Shown here piece by piece: positions 52,801 to 57,681 of a DNA stretch of 64,000 bases. Made by a program: the position numbers and the translations under genes. The notes below the pieces were generated by a model. That model searched no databases. It was not told the DNA's origin and was given only the letters and a program-made list of their open reading frames with translations. Within the stretch, counting starts at the first letter, position 1; each line of letters opens with the position of its first letter. Where the stretch lies: positions 2,170,001-2,234,000 of the forward strand of contig JARUPZ010000011.1 of assembly GCA_031213475.1 (NCBI GenBank), written 5' to 3'. Source of the stretch: Nereocystis luetkeana (Eukaryota; Sar; Phaeophyceae; Laminariales; Laminariaceae).

Positions 52801-54274
52801 TTGTGTCTTCTCGGATTGTTAGAACGGTCATATCTCTCGGGGAAATAAAACGAAATTTCGGATTGTTGAAGCGGTAATATCTCTCTGAAAACTACTACCT
52901 GGTACCTGGTAGTGAAATAAAATTAGAAGGTCGACACTAAAAGCGTCGGTGAGTGCATTGCATGACTACACCGTGTCGAAACGTCAGGTCCAACTTCGTG
53001 AAATTGATGACCAATACAACGTTTTAACCTTGTTTGAGGCTGGCCCAGGTCGTATGCACAGCAAGGTATACACTATAGCGGTACCTAACTACGCCTGTAC
53101 GTTACAAATTTATGTTTACTTTGGTATGGTCCGGTACAAGGTAATGCCGTTCATTCACCACAAGTTGAGCTTCACCTTGGGTTAGCCATGGTGCGATGCA
53201 ATTGAATATTCTACACCACTGTACAAGTTCATCTTCTCCTTAGAAATGATTTGAGAAATTACCCGGTAGCCTCTCCCTGCGTCATAAATTATTCGACCAC
53301 CTGCCTTAGATCTTAGATAGCTTTCTAACCCCCCCCCCCCTCCTTGCTCCGTCTCGAAAGGGATGTGTGGTCAAGGGTCAAATGACTAAGGCAAGCAACA
53401 AATGAGTACCCCCCCCCCCCCCCCTATCCTATGTATCATACAACAATATAGGCTGGGTTGGCGTCGGTTGGCAACGAGACTGTAAACATACCGCTCATTA
53501 CGTAAGCTAGACTAGACAAACAGGGTACCGTTTGTTTTTTTGTTAGCTTGTTTTCGGCGGTCGGTCACAGCTGGTGGTCAAGTTAGATTTTTTTTTTGAT
53601 CGTATATTGTACCTGGTAGTGTTTATGTTAAGGCACCCAAGAGGCAGTTATGTAGTCGTCCCATTGCTGTCTCCGGAAGTGGCCACACCGGAAATTAAGT
53701 TAACTCATTGAAGCTGTCATCCATATGCAAGGCCGCATTTCATGCGGTTCTTAGTAGGATGCAGCTTACCATTCATGCGACTTACCAGACACCTCACGGC
53801 GCTTCGCGCGTGATGCAAACAATGTCTGTCTGGTTGGTGAAAACTCGACATGCTCCATTGTAGGTATGCCCATGCATAATATCGAGTACCCCCCCCCCCC
53901 CCCCATGTTCCATCCCGAAGGGAATGCGTGGACAAATGGTAAAATGAGTAAGGCAAGCAACAAATGAGTCACCCCCCCCCCGCCCGCCATGTCATACGAC
54001 TACGGCCATGCATGAGATCGAGTACATCTCTCCTATCGAGTACACCCCCCCCCCCCCATGCACGACAATGAGCACGCCCACCCCCCCCTCGCTCTCACTT
54101 GGTTCTTTCTTGAATGTCGGTTTGTGTAATGCGTACCTTTTTTCTGTTTCAGATCGCTCGTGGACACCTCCGGAGGACTCTCTCACTCCGGGAAAGGTGG
54201 TGGCTATTGTGTCCGTCGTCTTGTCCGTGGTCTACGAAACGGCTCTCGCAAACGCCGCAGCTGTCGGGGGTTAA
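25426..54274 (+). CDS. Fimbrin/plastin-type tandem CH domain protein with IQ motifs and coiled coil, ~15 exons
   Basis: Phase-compatible exons from ATG 25426 join into about 920 residues. Residues 1-144 are basic and Ser/Pro-rich. Residues 145-268 form a CH domain with FHDGVLMCRLVCLAIPG and VVNIGAADIIEGRPASILGL. Residues 269-397 form a second CH domain with LPAEEILLRWFNHHL and YNIAFVAQLLNRRP. Both resemble the first actin-binding domain of fimbrin/plastin, and the exon 1-2 join YNLEEK/VAFACHLN matches the family's EEEKVAFVNWIN. Fimbrins continue with CH3-CH4; here IQ-like segments follow (about 455-470, 547-562, 670-685), with an Ala/Glu coiled coil (about 480-545) and basic, Ser-rich and acidic stretches. 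No EF-hands are seen. The likely role is calmodulin-responsive actin or cytoskeletal binding, by inference. Exons 1-8 are firm, 9-13 moderate, and 14-15 and the true 3' end uncertain. Confidence 0.75.
25858..28164. other. CH/IQ gene intron 1
   Basis: This 2.3-kb intron has many TACCAGGTA and TACAGCAGTA words, a G-run cluster at 26059-26091 and no recognisable nested gene. Confidence 0.6.
26059..26091 (+). other. G-quadruplex-prone G-run cluster
   Basis: GTGGGGTGGGGTGGGGTAGG and a following GTGGGG give five runs of at least three G with one- or two-base loops, about 200 bp into intron 1 on the coding strand. Confidence 0.7.
28165..28321 (+). CDS. CH/IQ protein exon 2 (CH1, first half)
   Basis: Acceptor CCCCAG precedes VAFACHLNRYLLGDPFLKHL, then FHDGVLMCRLVCLAIPGSV. 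The DG-x-x-(L/M)C-x-L-x-x-x-x-x-P core is the hallmark of fimbrin CH1. Donor GTAAGG, phase 1. Confidence 0.88.
28388..29060. repeat. Inverted pair of ~170-bp repeats (foldback)
   Basis: The segment around 28388-28555 (GGCCGAGGCTGGCCTTTCAG, AACGTCACCGAAACACGC, GACCTCAAGATCCCCAAAGG) recurs in inverse complement at about 28870-29060. A poly-T tract and further short inverted repeats (GCATCCTGCACAAAA) lie between. CCCTAACCC words lie at the inner edge of the right arm. Confidence 0.7.
28600..28725 (+). repeat. Dispersed CAGATCC...TCACATAGCAGG repeat copy
   Basis: It contains CCATCCCATTCATTATC, AACTCAGATCCGGGGTCACA and TAGCAGGCTCTTCTCCCC, as in the copies at 238-340 (minus), 6110-6210 (minus), 15570-15715 and 62165-62215. 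Confidence 0.65.
29537..29893. repeat. Degenerate repeat of CCGTTGGATTCACGGACCG type
   Basis: Five or more imperfect units built on GTTGGATTCACAGACCGGAC and its variants, partly inverted, in intron 2. Confidence 0.6.
30913..31008. mobile_element. TTAA-type near-palindromic MITE, copy 3
   Basis: It starts TTAACCCCTTTGGTACTGCA and ends GACTGCGGTTCTGAAAGAGTTGA. The right TTAA has decayed to TTGA. Confidence 0.7.
33482..33696 (+). CDS. CH/IQ protein exon 3 (CH1, second half)
   Basis: Acceptor GCACAG completes the split Ala codon. The exon encodes ATENLNVALTAAEAAGLQVV and NIGAADIIEGRPASILGLSW, ending LLAQINLK, aligned with plastin NLNLAL...VVNIGAEDL...GLLWQIIKIGL. Donor GTGCGG, phase 0. Confidence 0.9.
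33846..34375 (+). repeat. Dispersed ~500-bp repeat with poly-C tail, copy A
   Basis: It runs from GGGTTGGCGCGAGCGACACT through CGGTCGGTCACAGCTGG, GAAGCTGTCATCCGTATG and CGGTTCTTAGTAGGATGCAG to GCATCCCCCCCCC. It aligns along its length with 53452-53900 and with the partial copy at 2285-2450. No ORF is evident. The poly-C end may be diagnostic of the family. Confidence 0.75.
35059..35165 (+). CDS. CH/IQ protein exon 4 (CH2 start)
   Basis: Acceptor TGGAAG precedes GCPDLIHLMEEGEVKEDFYQ, then LPAEEILLRWFNHHL, matching plastin LSPEELLLRWANFHL. It ends phase 2 at donor GTCCCA. Confidence 0.87.
35422..35533. mobile_element. TA-flanked MITE, copy 4, carrying a TACCTGGTA insertion
   Basis: It matches the family except that the internal ACCGTAGGTCC reads ACCATACCTGGTAGGTCC. 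That is a 7-bp CCTGGTA gain right after TA (word at 35497-35505). Confidence 0.85.
36159..36237 (+). CDS. CH/IQ protein exon 5 (CH2)
   Basis: Acceptor GATCAG precedes WGGSERRVSNFGEDLSDGRC, then YITLMK, matching the plastin NFSADIKDSKAYFHLL region. A second possible acceptor 12 bp downstream (GGAAG) would keep frame and shorten the linker. Donor GTCAGC. Confidence 0.83.
36957..37065. mobile_element. TA-flanked MITE, copy 5 (inverted)
   Basis: Both ends are intact, from TATTACGGGGGACCATAGTT to its inverse complement ending GTAATA. The interior is in the opposite orientation to copies 4 and 7. Because the reading is palindromic at the ends, orientation was taken from the ACCTACATAT interior. 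Confidence 0.88.
37930..37975 (-). repeat. tRNA T-arm-like segment
   Basis: The minus strand has GTTGGTTCGAATCCCACGGT, a perfect T-loop context, but no pairing D-arm or anticodon arm upstream is obvious. It is possibly the remnant of a tRNA-derived SINE. Confidence 0.3.
38141..38604 (-). pseudogene. Possible decayed antisense gene fragment
   Basis: In intron 5 the minus strand contains an acidic, codon-like stretch ADEEEPNSSDDEQPEENAA and, in another frame, LWKESWVVITFQLARKTF. The two are separated by a frame change, as in a decayed coding sequence. No family is recognised; a transposase N-terminus is one guess. Confidence 0.25.
38636..38884 (+). CDS. CH/IQ protein exon 6 (CH2 end and linker)
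   Basis: Acceptor GTCGCAG precedes ELNDNFKGDEGDWPDEDVKR, with LYNIAFVAQLLNRRP closing CH2. It then encodes RIHRESLHLDASVAMQ before donor GTTGGT. The 3' end of this exon with its splice donor is repeated several times in the following intron. Confidence 0.85.
38831..39835 (+). repeat. Tandem copies of the exon 6 3' end with its splice donor
   Basis: The exon 6 end (CGCATTCACCGGGAAAGCTT ... GTGGCAATGCAG, donor GTTGGTTGG) recurs at about 39003-39065 and 39505-39560, with degraded versions near 39325-39385 and 39779-39835. Intervening DNA is TGTTGG-type simple sequence. Copies 2 and 3 keep the codons RIHRESL(H/R)LDASVAMQ, mostly with synonymous changes. Confidence 0.8.
39206..39302. mobile_element. 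TTAA-flanked near-palindromic MITE, copy 4
   Basis: TTAA occurs at both edges. The arms are AACCCTTTTAGGACCGCAGT and CTGCGGTTCTAAAGGGGTT, with GTCCCGTTTTGGGGAC words facing each other. Confidence 0.85.
40246..40433 (+). CDS. CH/IQ protein exon 7 (Arg-rich, IQ motif)
   Basis: Acceptor CCGCAG precedes AWYRMVTVMRRTTPLIRRRR, an Arg-rich helix, then RAAITLQAWQRGGAGRVA, an IQ-like motif with the central LQ-x-x-x-RG. It ends phase 2 at donor GTGACG. Joined to exon 6, VAMQAWYRMV also has IQ spacing. Confidence 0.72.
40858..40967. mobile_element. TA-flanked MITE, copy 6 (diverged)
   Basis: The left end GCGGGGGACCATAGTAAATA is intact. The right end reads ACTATGGTCACCCGTA with one change. The interior is diverged, with GGTCCTTTTT repeated. 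Confidence 0.75.
41530..41845 (+). CDS. CH/IQ protein exon 8 (coiled coil and IQ motif)
   Basis: Acceptor ACACAG completes the split Arg codon. The exon encodes a heptad-rich helix (LKASEAKLEASRLEAVRVRE), an Ala-rich stretch and AAGTVQKWWRGTRTRRTL, a clear IQ-like motif. It ends SAERRRQ at donor GTGAGG, phase 0. Confidence 0.8.
43219..43251 (+). CDS. CH/IQ protein exon 9 (microexon, 11 residues)
   Basis: A 33-nt segment EFSEANMKDSQ between acceptor GCGAAG and donor GTAAGG is phase 0 at both ends and fits between exons 8 and 10. The AG is the first after a long pyrimidine tract. The upstream in-frame ATG (43197) is not needed. Confidence 0.5.
43731..43885. repeat. Partial copy of the exon 10 splice-acceptor region plus poly-C tracts
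   Basis: CGACGAGCACAGGTGCGGCA followed by GAACGTGAGCC resembles the exon 10 acceptor at 43953-43985 (GACGAGAGCACAGGTGCGGC, AGAACATGAGCC). Two long C runs (43818-43831 and 43860-43883) follow. Confidence 0.6.
43967..44148 (+). CDS. CH/IQ protein exon 10 (Ser-rich)
   Basis: Acceptor GCACAG precedes VRQNMSRRTSASSSVRLSED, and the exon ends SWFDKVFKGISFAGGPS plus AG at donor GTACTA, phase 2. An alternative in-frame acceptor lies nine bases later. It has no known domain. Degraded copies of its 3' end lie downstream. Confidence 0.65.
44100..44870 (+). repeat. Degenerate tandem copies of the exon 10 3' end with G-rich spacers
   Basis: The exon 10 end (CAGCTGGTTCGATAAAGTCT ... CCGAGCAG) has decayed relatives at about 44285-44330 (TCGGCTGGGTCGATACAGTC) and 44655-44715 (CAGTTGGGTCGATGAAGCCG ... 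GATCCCAGCAG). G-runs and a TGGTCGCATTGCTTGT-type segment accompany them. The unit length is about 350 bp. Confidence 0.6.
44330..44427. mobile_element. TTAA-type near-palindromic MITE, copy 5
   Basis: It starts TTAACCCCTTAAGAACCGCA and ends CTGCGGTTCTAAAAGGGG. This is the most perfect palindrome of the family. It lies inside the exon 10 tandem array. Confidence 0.85.
45396..46036. repeat. Minisatellite, unit ~109 bp, about six copies
   Basis: The markers GCAGGAATCTGTTAT (45478, 45811) and GCAGGAATCTATTAT-type variants (45596, 45705, 45920) are 102-118 bp apart. Each unit contains AGATCATAATATTAATAGAT and GTGTATCTTCCCTGAACTAT. Single related pieces lie at 6920-7230 and 9495-9715. Confidence 0.88.
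46379..46637 (+). CDS. CH/IQ protein exon 11 (IQ motif, charged helix)
   Basis: Acceptor CCACAG completes the split Ser codon. The exon encodes AAAAMVIQRWQRAHADAK, an IQ-like motif, then ALHKAYSIKWRFEIAARKE and a run of Glu before donor GTGCGT, phase 0. The longer overlapping reading frame in this stretch has no family match and breaks phase. Confidence 0.72.
46826..47640. repeat. Degenerate minisatellite of TTTCGGGATATATTCAATCC units
   Basis: About 18 units of 35-50 bp built from TTCGGGACAGATTCAATCCA and AACGGTCCTTATA fill most of this part of intron 11. The array is split by the MITE at 47387-47495. Confidence 0.85.
47387..47495. mobile_element. TA-flanked MITE, copy 7 (best consensus)
   Basis: Both ends are perfect (TATTACGGGGGACCATAGTA and inverse, ending CCCCCGTAATA). 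The interior AATATTGTTAGTAAAAA and GGTTTTTGTGTGTACC gives the family reference. It is nested in the minisatellite at 46826-47640. Confidence 0.92.
47978..48094. mobile_element. TA-flanked MITE, copy 8, with an 8-bp insertion
   Basis: It equals copy 9 except for CCCTGGTA inserted after TA in the internal ATATAGGTTTTT, giving ATATACCCTGGTAGGTTTTT at 48035-48051. Confidence 0.88.
48452..48560. mobile_element. TA-flanked MITE, copy 9
   Basis: It starts TATTACGGGGAACCATAGTT and ends AACTATGGTCCCCCGTAATA. The uninserted interior serves as the empty-site comparison for copy 8. Confidence 0.88.
48598..48675 (-). repeat. tRNA-like (B-box-bearing) segment
   Basis: On the minus strand GTGGGTTCGAGTCTCAC forms a complete five-pair T-arm. 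Upstream GGAAATCGCTACGCTCGTAT is D/anticodon-like, but the acceptor and anticodon stems are imperfect. A pseudo-tRNA or SINE head is likely. Confidence 0.4.
48974..49041 (+). CDS. CH/IQ protein exon 12
   Basis: Acceptor TTCTCAG follows a strong pyrimidine tract. The phase 0 frame reads ARRSGERKGTRGGLGGLWAD then LV plus AG, with donor GTAAGC. No domain is recognised. Confidence 0.6.
49494..49581 (+). CDS. CH/IQ protein exon 13 (Ser/Asp-rich)
   Basis: Acceptor TCTGCAG completes a split Arg codon. The exon encodes HVSWRSESDSDSDSGLFGKG then RRGRLQAEK at donor GTGTGA, phase 0. The SDSDSDS run resembles a casein kinase 2 target stretch, which is inference only. Confidence 0.62.
49582..51154. other. 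CH/IQ gene intron 13
   Basis: It contains a ~25-bp direct repeat GCAGTGACGACAGAGATCCG (50080 and 50255) and a stretch (50370-50950) of degenerate CCGACAACGATTGTG words. An open stretch after GCTTTCAG at 50019 (VQNLSWLLEAAGGFRPLLLC) is phase-compatible but has no family support, so it is not called an exon. Confidence 0.5.
51155..51425 (+). CDS. CH/IQ protein exon 14, 5' boundary uncertain (Cys-rich)
   Basis: An open frame includes CCRYRYRCCSHKVDEEGDCC, then VEAWKLSYITKEVLGFSKAM and NAQEARARLHSKRGTD. Phase 0 starts are possible after CGTAG (51155) or after CACAAG (51260). It ends phase 1 at donor GTGAGA. It could instead be the first coding exon of a separate gene, because ATG stands at 51155. 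Confidence 0.5.
52198..52312. mobile_element. TA-flanked MITE, copy 10
   Basis: It starts TATTTCGGGGGACCATATTT and ends TTACTTTGGTCCCCCGCAATA. The inverted interior includes an extra ATTAATAAC. Confidence 0.8.
53452..53900 (+). repeat. Dispersed poly-C-tailed repeat, copy B
   Basis: It aligns with 33846-34375 through CGGTCGGTCACAGCTGG, GAAGCTGTCATCCATATG and GGTTCTTAGTAGGATGCAGC, and ends in GAGTACCCCCCCCC. It carries TACCTGGTA at 53610-53618, where copy A has a plain TG in an otherwise length-matched stretch. Confidence 0.75.
54153..54274 (+). CDS. CH/IQ protein exon 15, provisional terminal exon
   Basis: Acceptor TGTTTCAG follows a good pyrimidine tract. The phase 1 join gives DRSWTPPEDSLTPGK and then reads through to TAA at 54272-54274. 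GGAAAG followed by GTGGTG could be a donor instead, in which case later exons would follow. Confidence 0.45.
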
Positions 54275-57200
54275 ACCGATTTTGCTGCCGCTCCCCCCAG
54301 CCCTGTCTACAACCATTATAACCCCATTTCGGGGACAAATGCCTTGAACTTACACCGAGCTATTTGTTTCTGTACAATGTAGTTGTAAGAGGGTTACAAC
54401 CCTAGCCCACGCCAGGGGGACCGGAAAAGGTGGAGTCGTGCGGAGTCGTGCGGTCTAGGGCTAGAAATATATATACATATCATACTACAGCAGGCGAGTA
54501 CGTACGCACCGCGATCGATCGATTGATGCCCTCCTTCGGTACTTTTTGACAACCAAGAAGCCGATGATGGCGTTTCTTTCTTTCTTTCTTGCTTTCTTTT
54601 TTTCTTCGTTTCTGTGGTGGCATTGCTTGCTCGCACCAGTTTTTCGAGATAGCGAGGTTGTAGACTCCTGAACGATCGGCCGACGTGGGATATAGGATGA
54701 GGTAGGATAAGAGGATGAGGTGTAGAGTAGTTTTGACCGCAAGGTTGTAGATGGCAACAAGAGGATTACGTTGTAGATTGTATGGGGAGCCTACCACCGT
54801 ACAGGGCAGAGTCATTTCGATGCATGCGGCGCAAAAAAAAAAAACAGCACGTATCTCGATTTTGTCTCGGGGGGAGGCATGTCCTTGTTTGTTGTGTGTG
54901 GAATGGTCCTGTTGTGGTGGAGAGGACGGTGCAGATCCCAGCGCTTATCTATCTTGAGTTTGGGTCGGAGAATCATGTGCTGTTGAGCGTGGGGTGGCCC
55001 ACCGTGTGCGGAAATATATGGCGCTGTTGGTATTGATACTCACAACCAAACGCCCCTTAAATTTGCAAACATAGCGCCGTGGAGGTGGGAGGGAGAGGGC
55101 GGTTCAGCTCGAGCTGGTTGTCTTCTCGTGAGATTGGTATGGAGTTTTTGCGCGTTTTTGCGGTGACGGAAGCAGGCGCGGAAGGAAGCAGGCGCGGAAG
55201 CATTCTTTTCGAGCAGAAACCTTAAAATATCATATGTTCGTGGGCTTCGGGAGACATTCTGCTTCGAGCTGAGTGAACATCCTCGCGTGTTTTCTTGCGT
55301 ATGGGGAGCTCGCGAAAAGGCTCTCAATCACCGTTACTTAGGACTACATTGTCTTTTCGGCAGGCGCTCTCACATTGCCCGATATTTATTGGTTGGGATT
55401 GGTAAGGAGGCGTGACCCATACCGGGGGGGGGGGGGGGGAGTGCCTGTTTTTTTTTTTTTGTCGAGCTCGGAAGGGGCCATGGGTACTTTTAGACGTTTT
55501 TTACGCAGCCAGCCGTCTGCGTGATTATTTTGAGAGATGCAAATACAGTACGAAAAATGCCCAAAAGAAGATACGATAGATCAAAATAGTCGTAAGCTAA
55601 CTTATTTGTAGAAAAATTGGCAATGGTTTGCATTGAGTCATTGAATGCGAGGTAGAGCCAAAAGTATCGAAAATAGTTTTGATATAACATGAATGTTCGA
55701 AGTTATACGTGCACGGTACGTACGTACAGCACGCAGTCTGGTTATTTTTATTGTTTTTGTTGTTCTGAACCCGCACCTTTGGGTGTAGGGTGACGAAAGA
55801 CTCGCGCCTTGACCTGGTTTTCAGGCCCCACTAGGGAACTGACCGTCTATTGCCACCACCACGCTTGGTGTACTGTTGGGTTTCGGGGGGGTAGGCGAAT
55901 AGATGTCACCACTGGTCACCTATCACATGGTCAGCGCGGAGTTAAAACGTACGCTAGGTAAATGGGTATCATAGACAGACGCGGCTGGAATATCCTCTTG
56001 ATTTGTCGTGTTTGCATCACGATTCAGACAGCTTTGTCGCCAAACGCCACCGCCATACCTCGCCTGGGGAAGAGGGCGAAGAAGCGAGGGTGGTCTTGGG
56101 ACGCAGGTCTTCATGGTTGTCAATTTCACGCCGTCGCTGGCTTGTGATTGGACACGCGTTCTTTATAGGGTGCGCGGGCTACAAGAAAGTTAATGGATCT
56201 CGATTTTTGTTGTTGGGCATATGTATGTGGTGTTTGCTTGCTTTCACGAAAGACGGAGGACGCGCAGTGACGGGCTTGTGAAGAATAATTCCCGAGTGTT
56301 GGCTGGTGTCTTCGGTGTCGTGACGTAAAATGGTTTCATGTTCATTATTATCACAGACCGTTCCACGTAAACTTTCCTGTGTTGCGATTGCAGGGTGCGC
56401 ACGCACCAGAACAAAGATAGAACATGTAAGTTGGACCTGTATTTTCGTTTCTAAAATTGAGTGAGGGCAATAGATGCGCCCGCGGCCGACCCAAGAAAAA
56501 AGACCACCACTTCGTCGCATTCACGCAATTAAGTATATATTCATCATCGGTGCACGTTATAATAGCATGTTTCGTAAAATGAGGGTGTATTTTCGTACGT
56601 AGGGGCGGGCAGGCTTCCGGCTTCCATTGTCGCTCGGAGTCAGAGCCGTGGGTTTTTCTTAGAGGCGAGAGGAGACATTCCGATATACAGATATCGGCAA
56701 ACGAGCTTTCCCGTAAACATCACCGCCGTATGGACCAGGCAAACCACAACATATTGATGGCTGTTGTGGGGTGGGGCATCCTGCTCCCGCCGTGCTATTG
56801 TACTGCTGTGCTGGCATATATATGGCATACCGCTCTGTCCCGTAATATAGTAATCATATTTAACAATGAGGCGCGCGAGCGCGAAGCGCGTGCCTTTTGT
56901 TCTTGGCTTTCCAAGGAAAAAAAGCAGACGTTCAGTCTGAGCCAAACCTCGCCTGCTGGGGTGCCGTCTGTGCCGGTGCCGATTGGTCTCTCTCCACACT
57001 CCCACGAACTCCAACTGCGACTTCGCAAAAAAAGAAGACTAGCAAACTGAGAACAGCGCTCGAGAACATTTCATCGAGGGCAATAACAATTAAGTATACA
57101 CCAGGTATTCATCCTCGGAGCACGTACGGTAAAACTTGAACGTAGGACGTAGGACCCAAGCTGTTACTACGGTAGTTCTTTACATGGCAAGTGTTACGTA

Positions 57201-57584
57201 CGTACCAGGCTGAACCTCTCACGCGCCTAAAACGTTATTTCAAAAGTCTATTTTCCCCAGGAGGAAGGACTTTGTACTCGAAACGCGGGTCGAGTCACGT
57301 GTGCTACTGTAGTTCTAGAAGGGGTGGGCTTCTGGAAGGAAACGCGCCGACCGCCGTAAAAAAAATGGCAAAAAAAATGGCAAAAAAACTGTTCTGCACT
57401 GTACTGTACGTACACGTTTGAGTTTTCTATTCTTGACGTTGGTCTCAAAAAGTCGCTTTTTGCCCTTCCTTTACTGTGTTCCGTGGAGGGGCGCAATCCA
57501 CGCCCAGATTTTCGGCAACGGTCTACGGTAGGCTGCATGGGGCATACCTCAAGAGATAAAAAGTGTGCTCGCATCTACGCCGCA
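54275..57584. other. Downstream region with possible extra 3' exons
   Basis: No independent gene is recognised. Three splice-bounded open segments, 56028-56107, 56393-56428 and 56935-57049 (ending TGA), could be appended in phase if exon 15 ends at 54195. They lack a family match. A TTTC-type short tandem repeat lies near 54573-54605. Confidence 0.35.
54317..54398. mobile_element. TTAA-type near-palindromic MITE, degenerate copy 6
   Basis: ATAACCCCATTTCGGGGACA and GTAGTTGTAAGAGGGTTACA resemble the family's left arm and right edge, but much of the palindrome is lost. Confidence 0.4.
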
Positions 57585-57681
57585 GTAACCCTTTTAGAAC
57601 CGCAGTCCCGTTTTGGGGACAAACCACTCAAACTTCAAGTAGTTTGCCCCCAGAACGGGACTGGGGTCCTAAAAGGGTTAA
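57585..57681. mobile_element. TTAA-type near-palindromic MITE, copy 7
   Basis: It starts GTAACCCTTTTAGAACCGCA and ends GGTCCTAAAAGGGTTAA. The right TTAA is intact and the left is GTAA. Confidence 0.8.
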
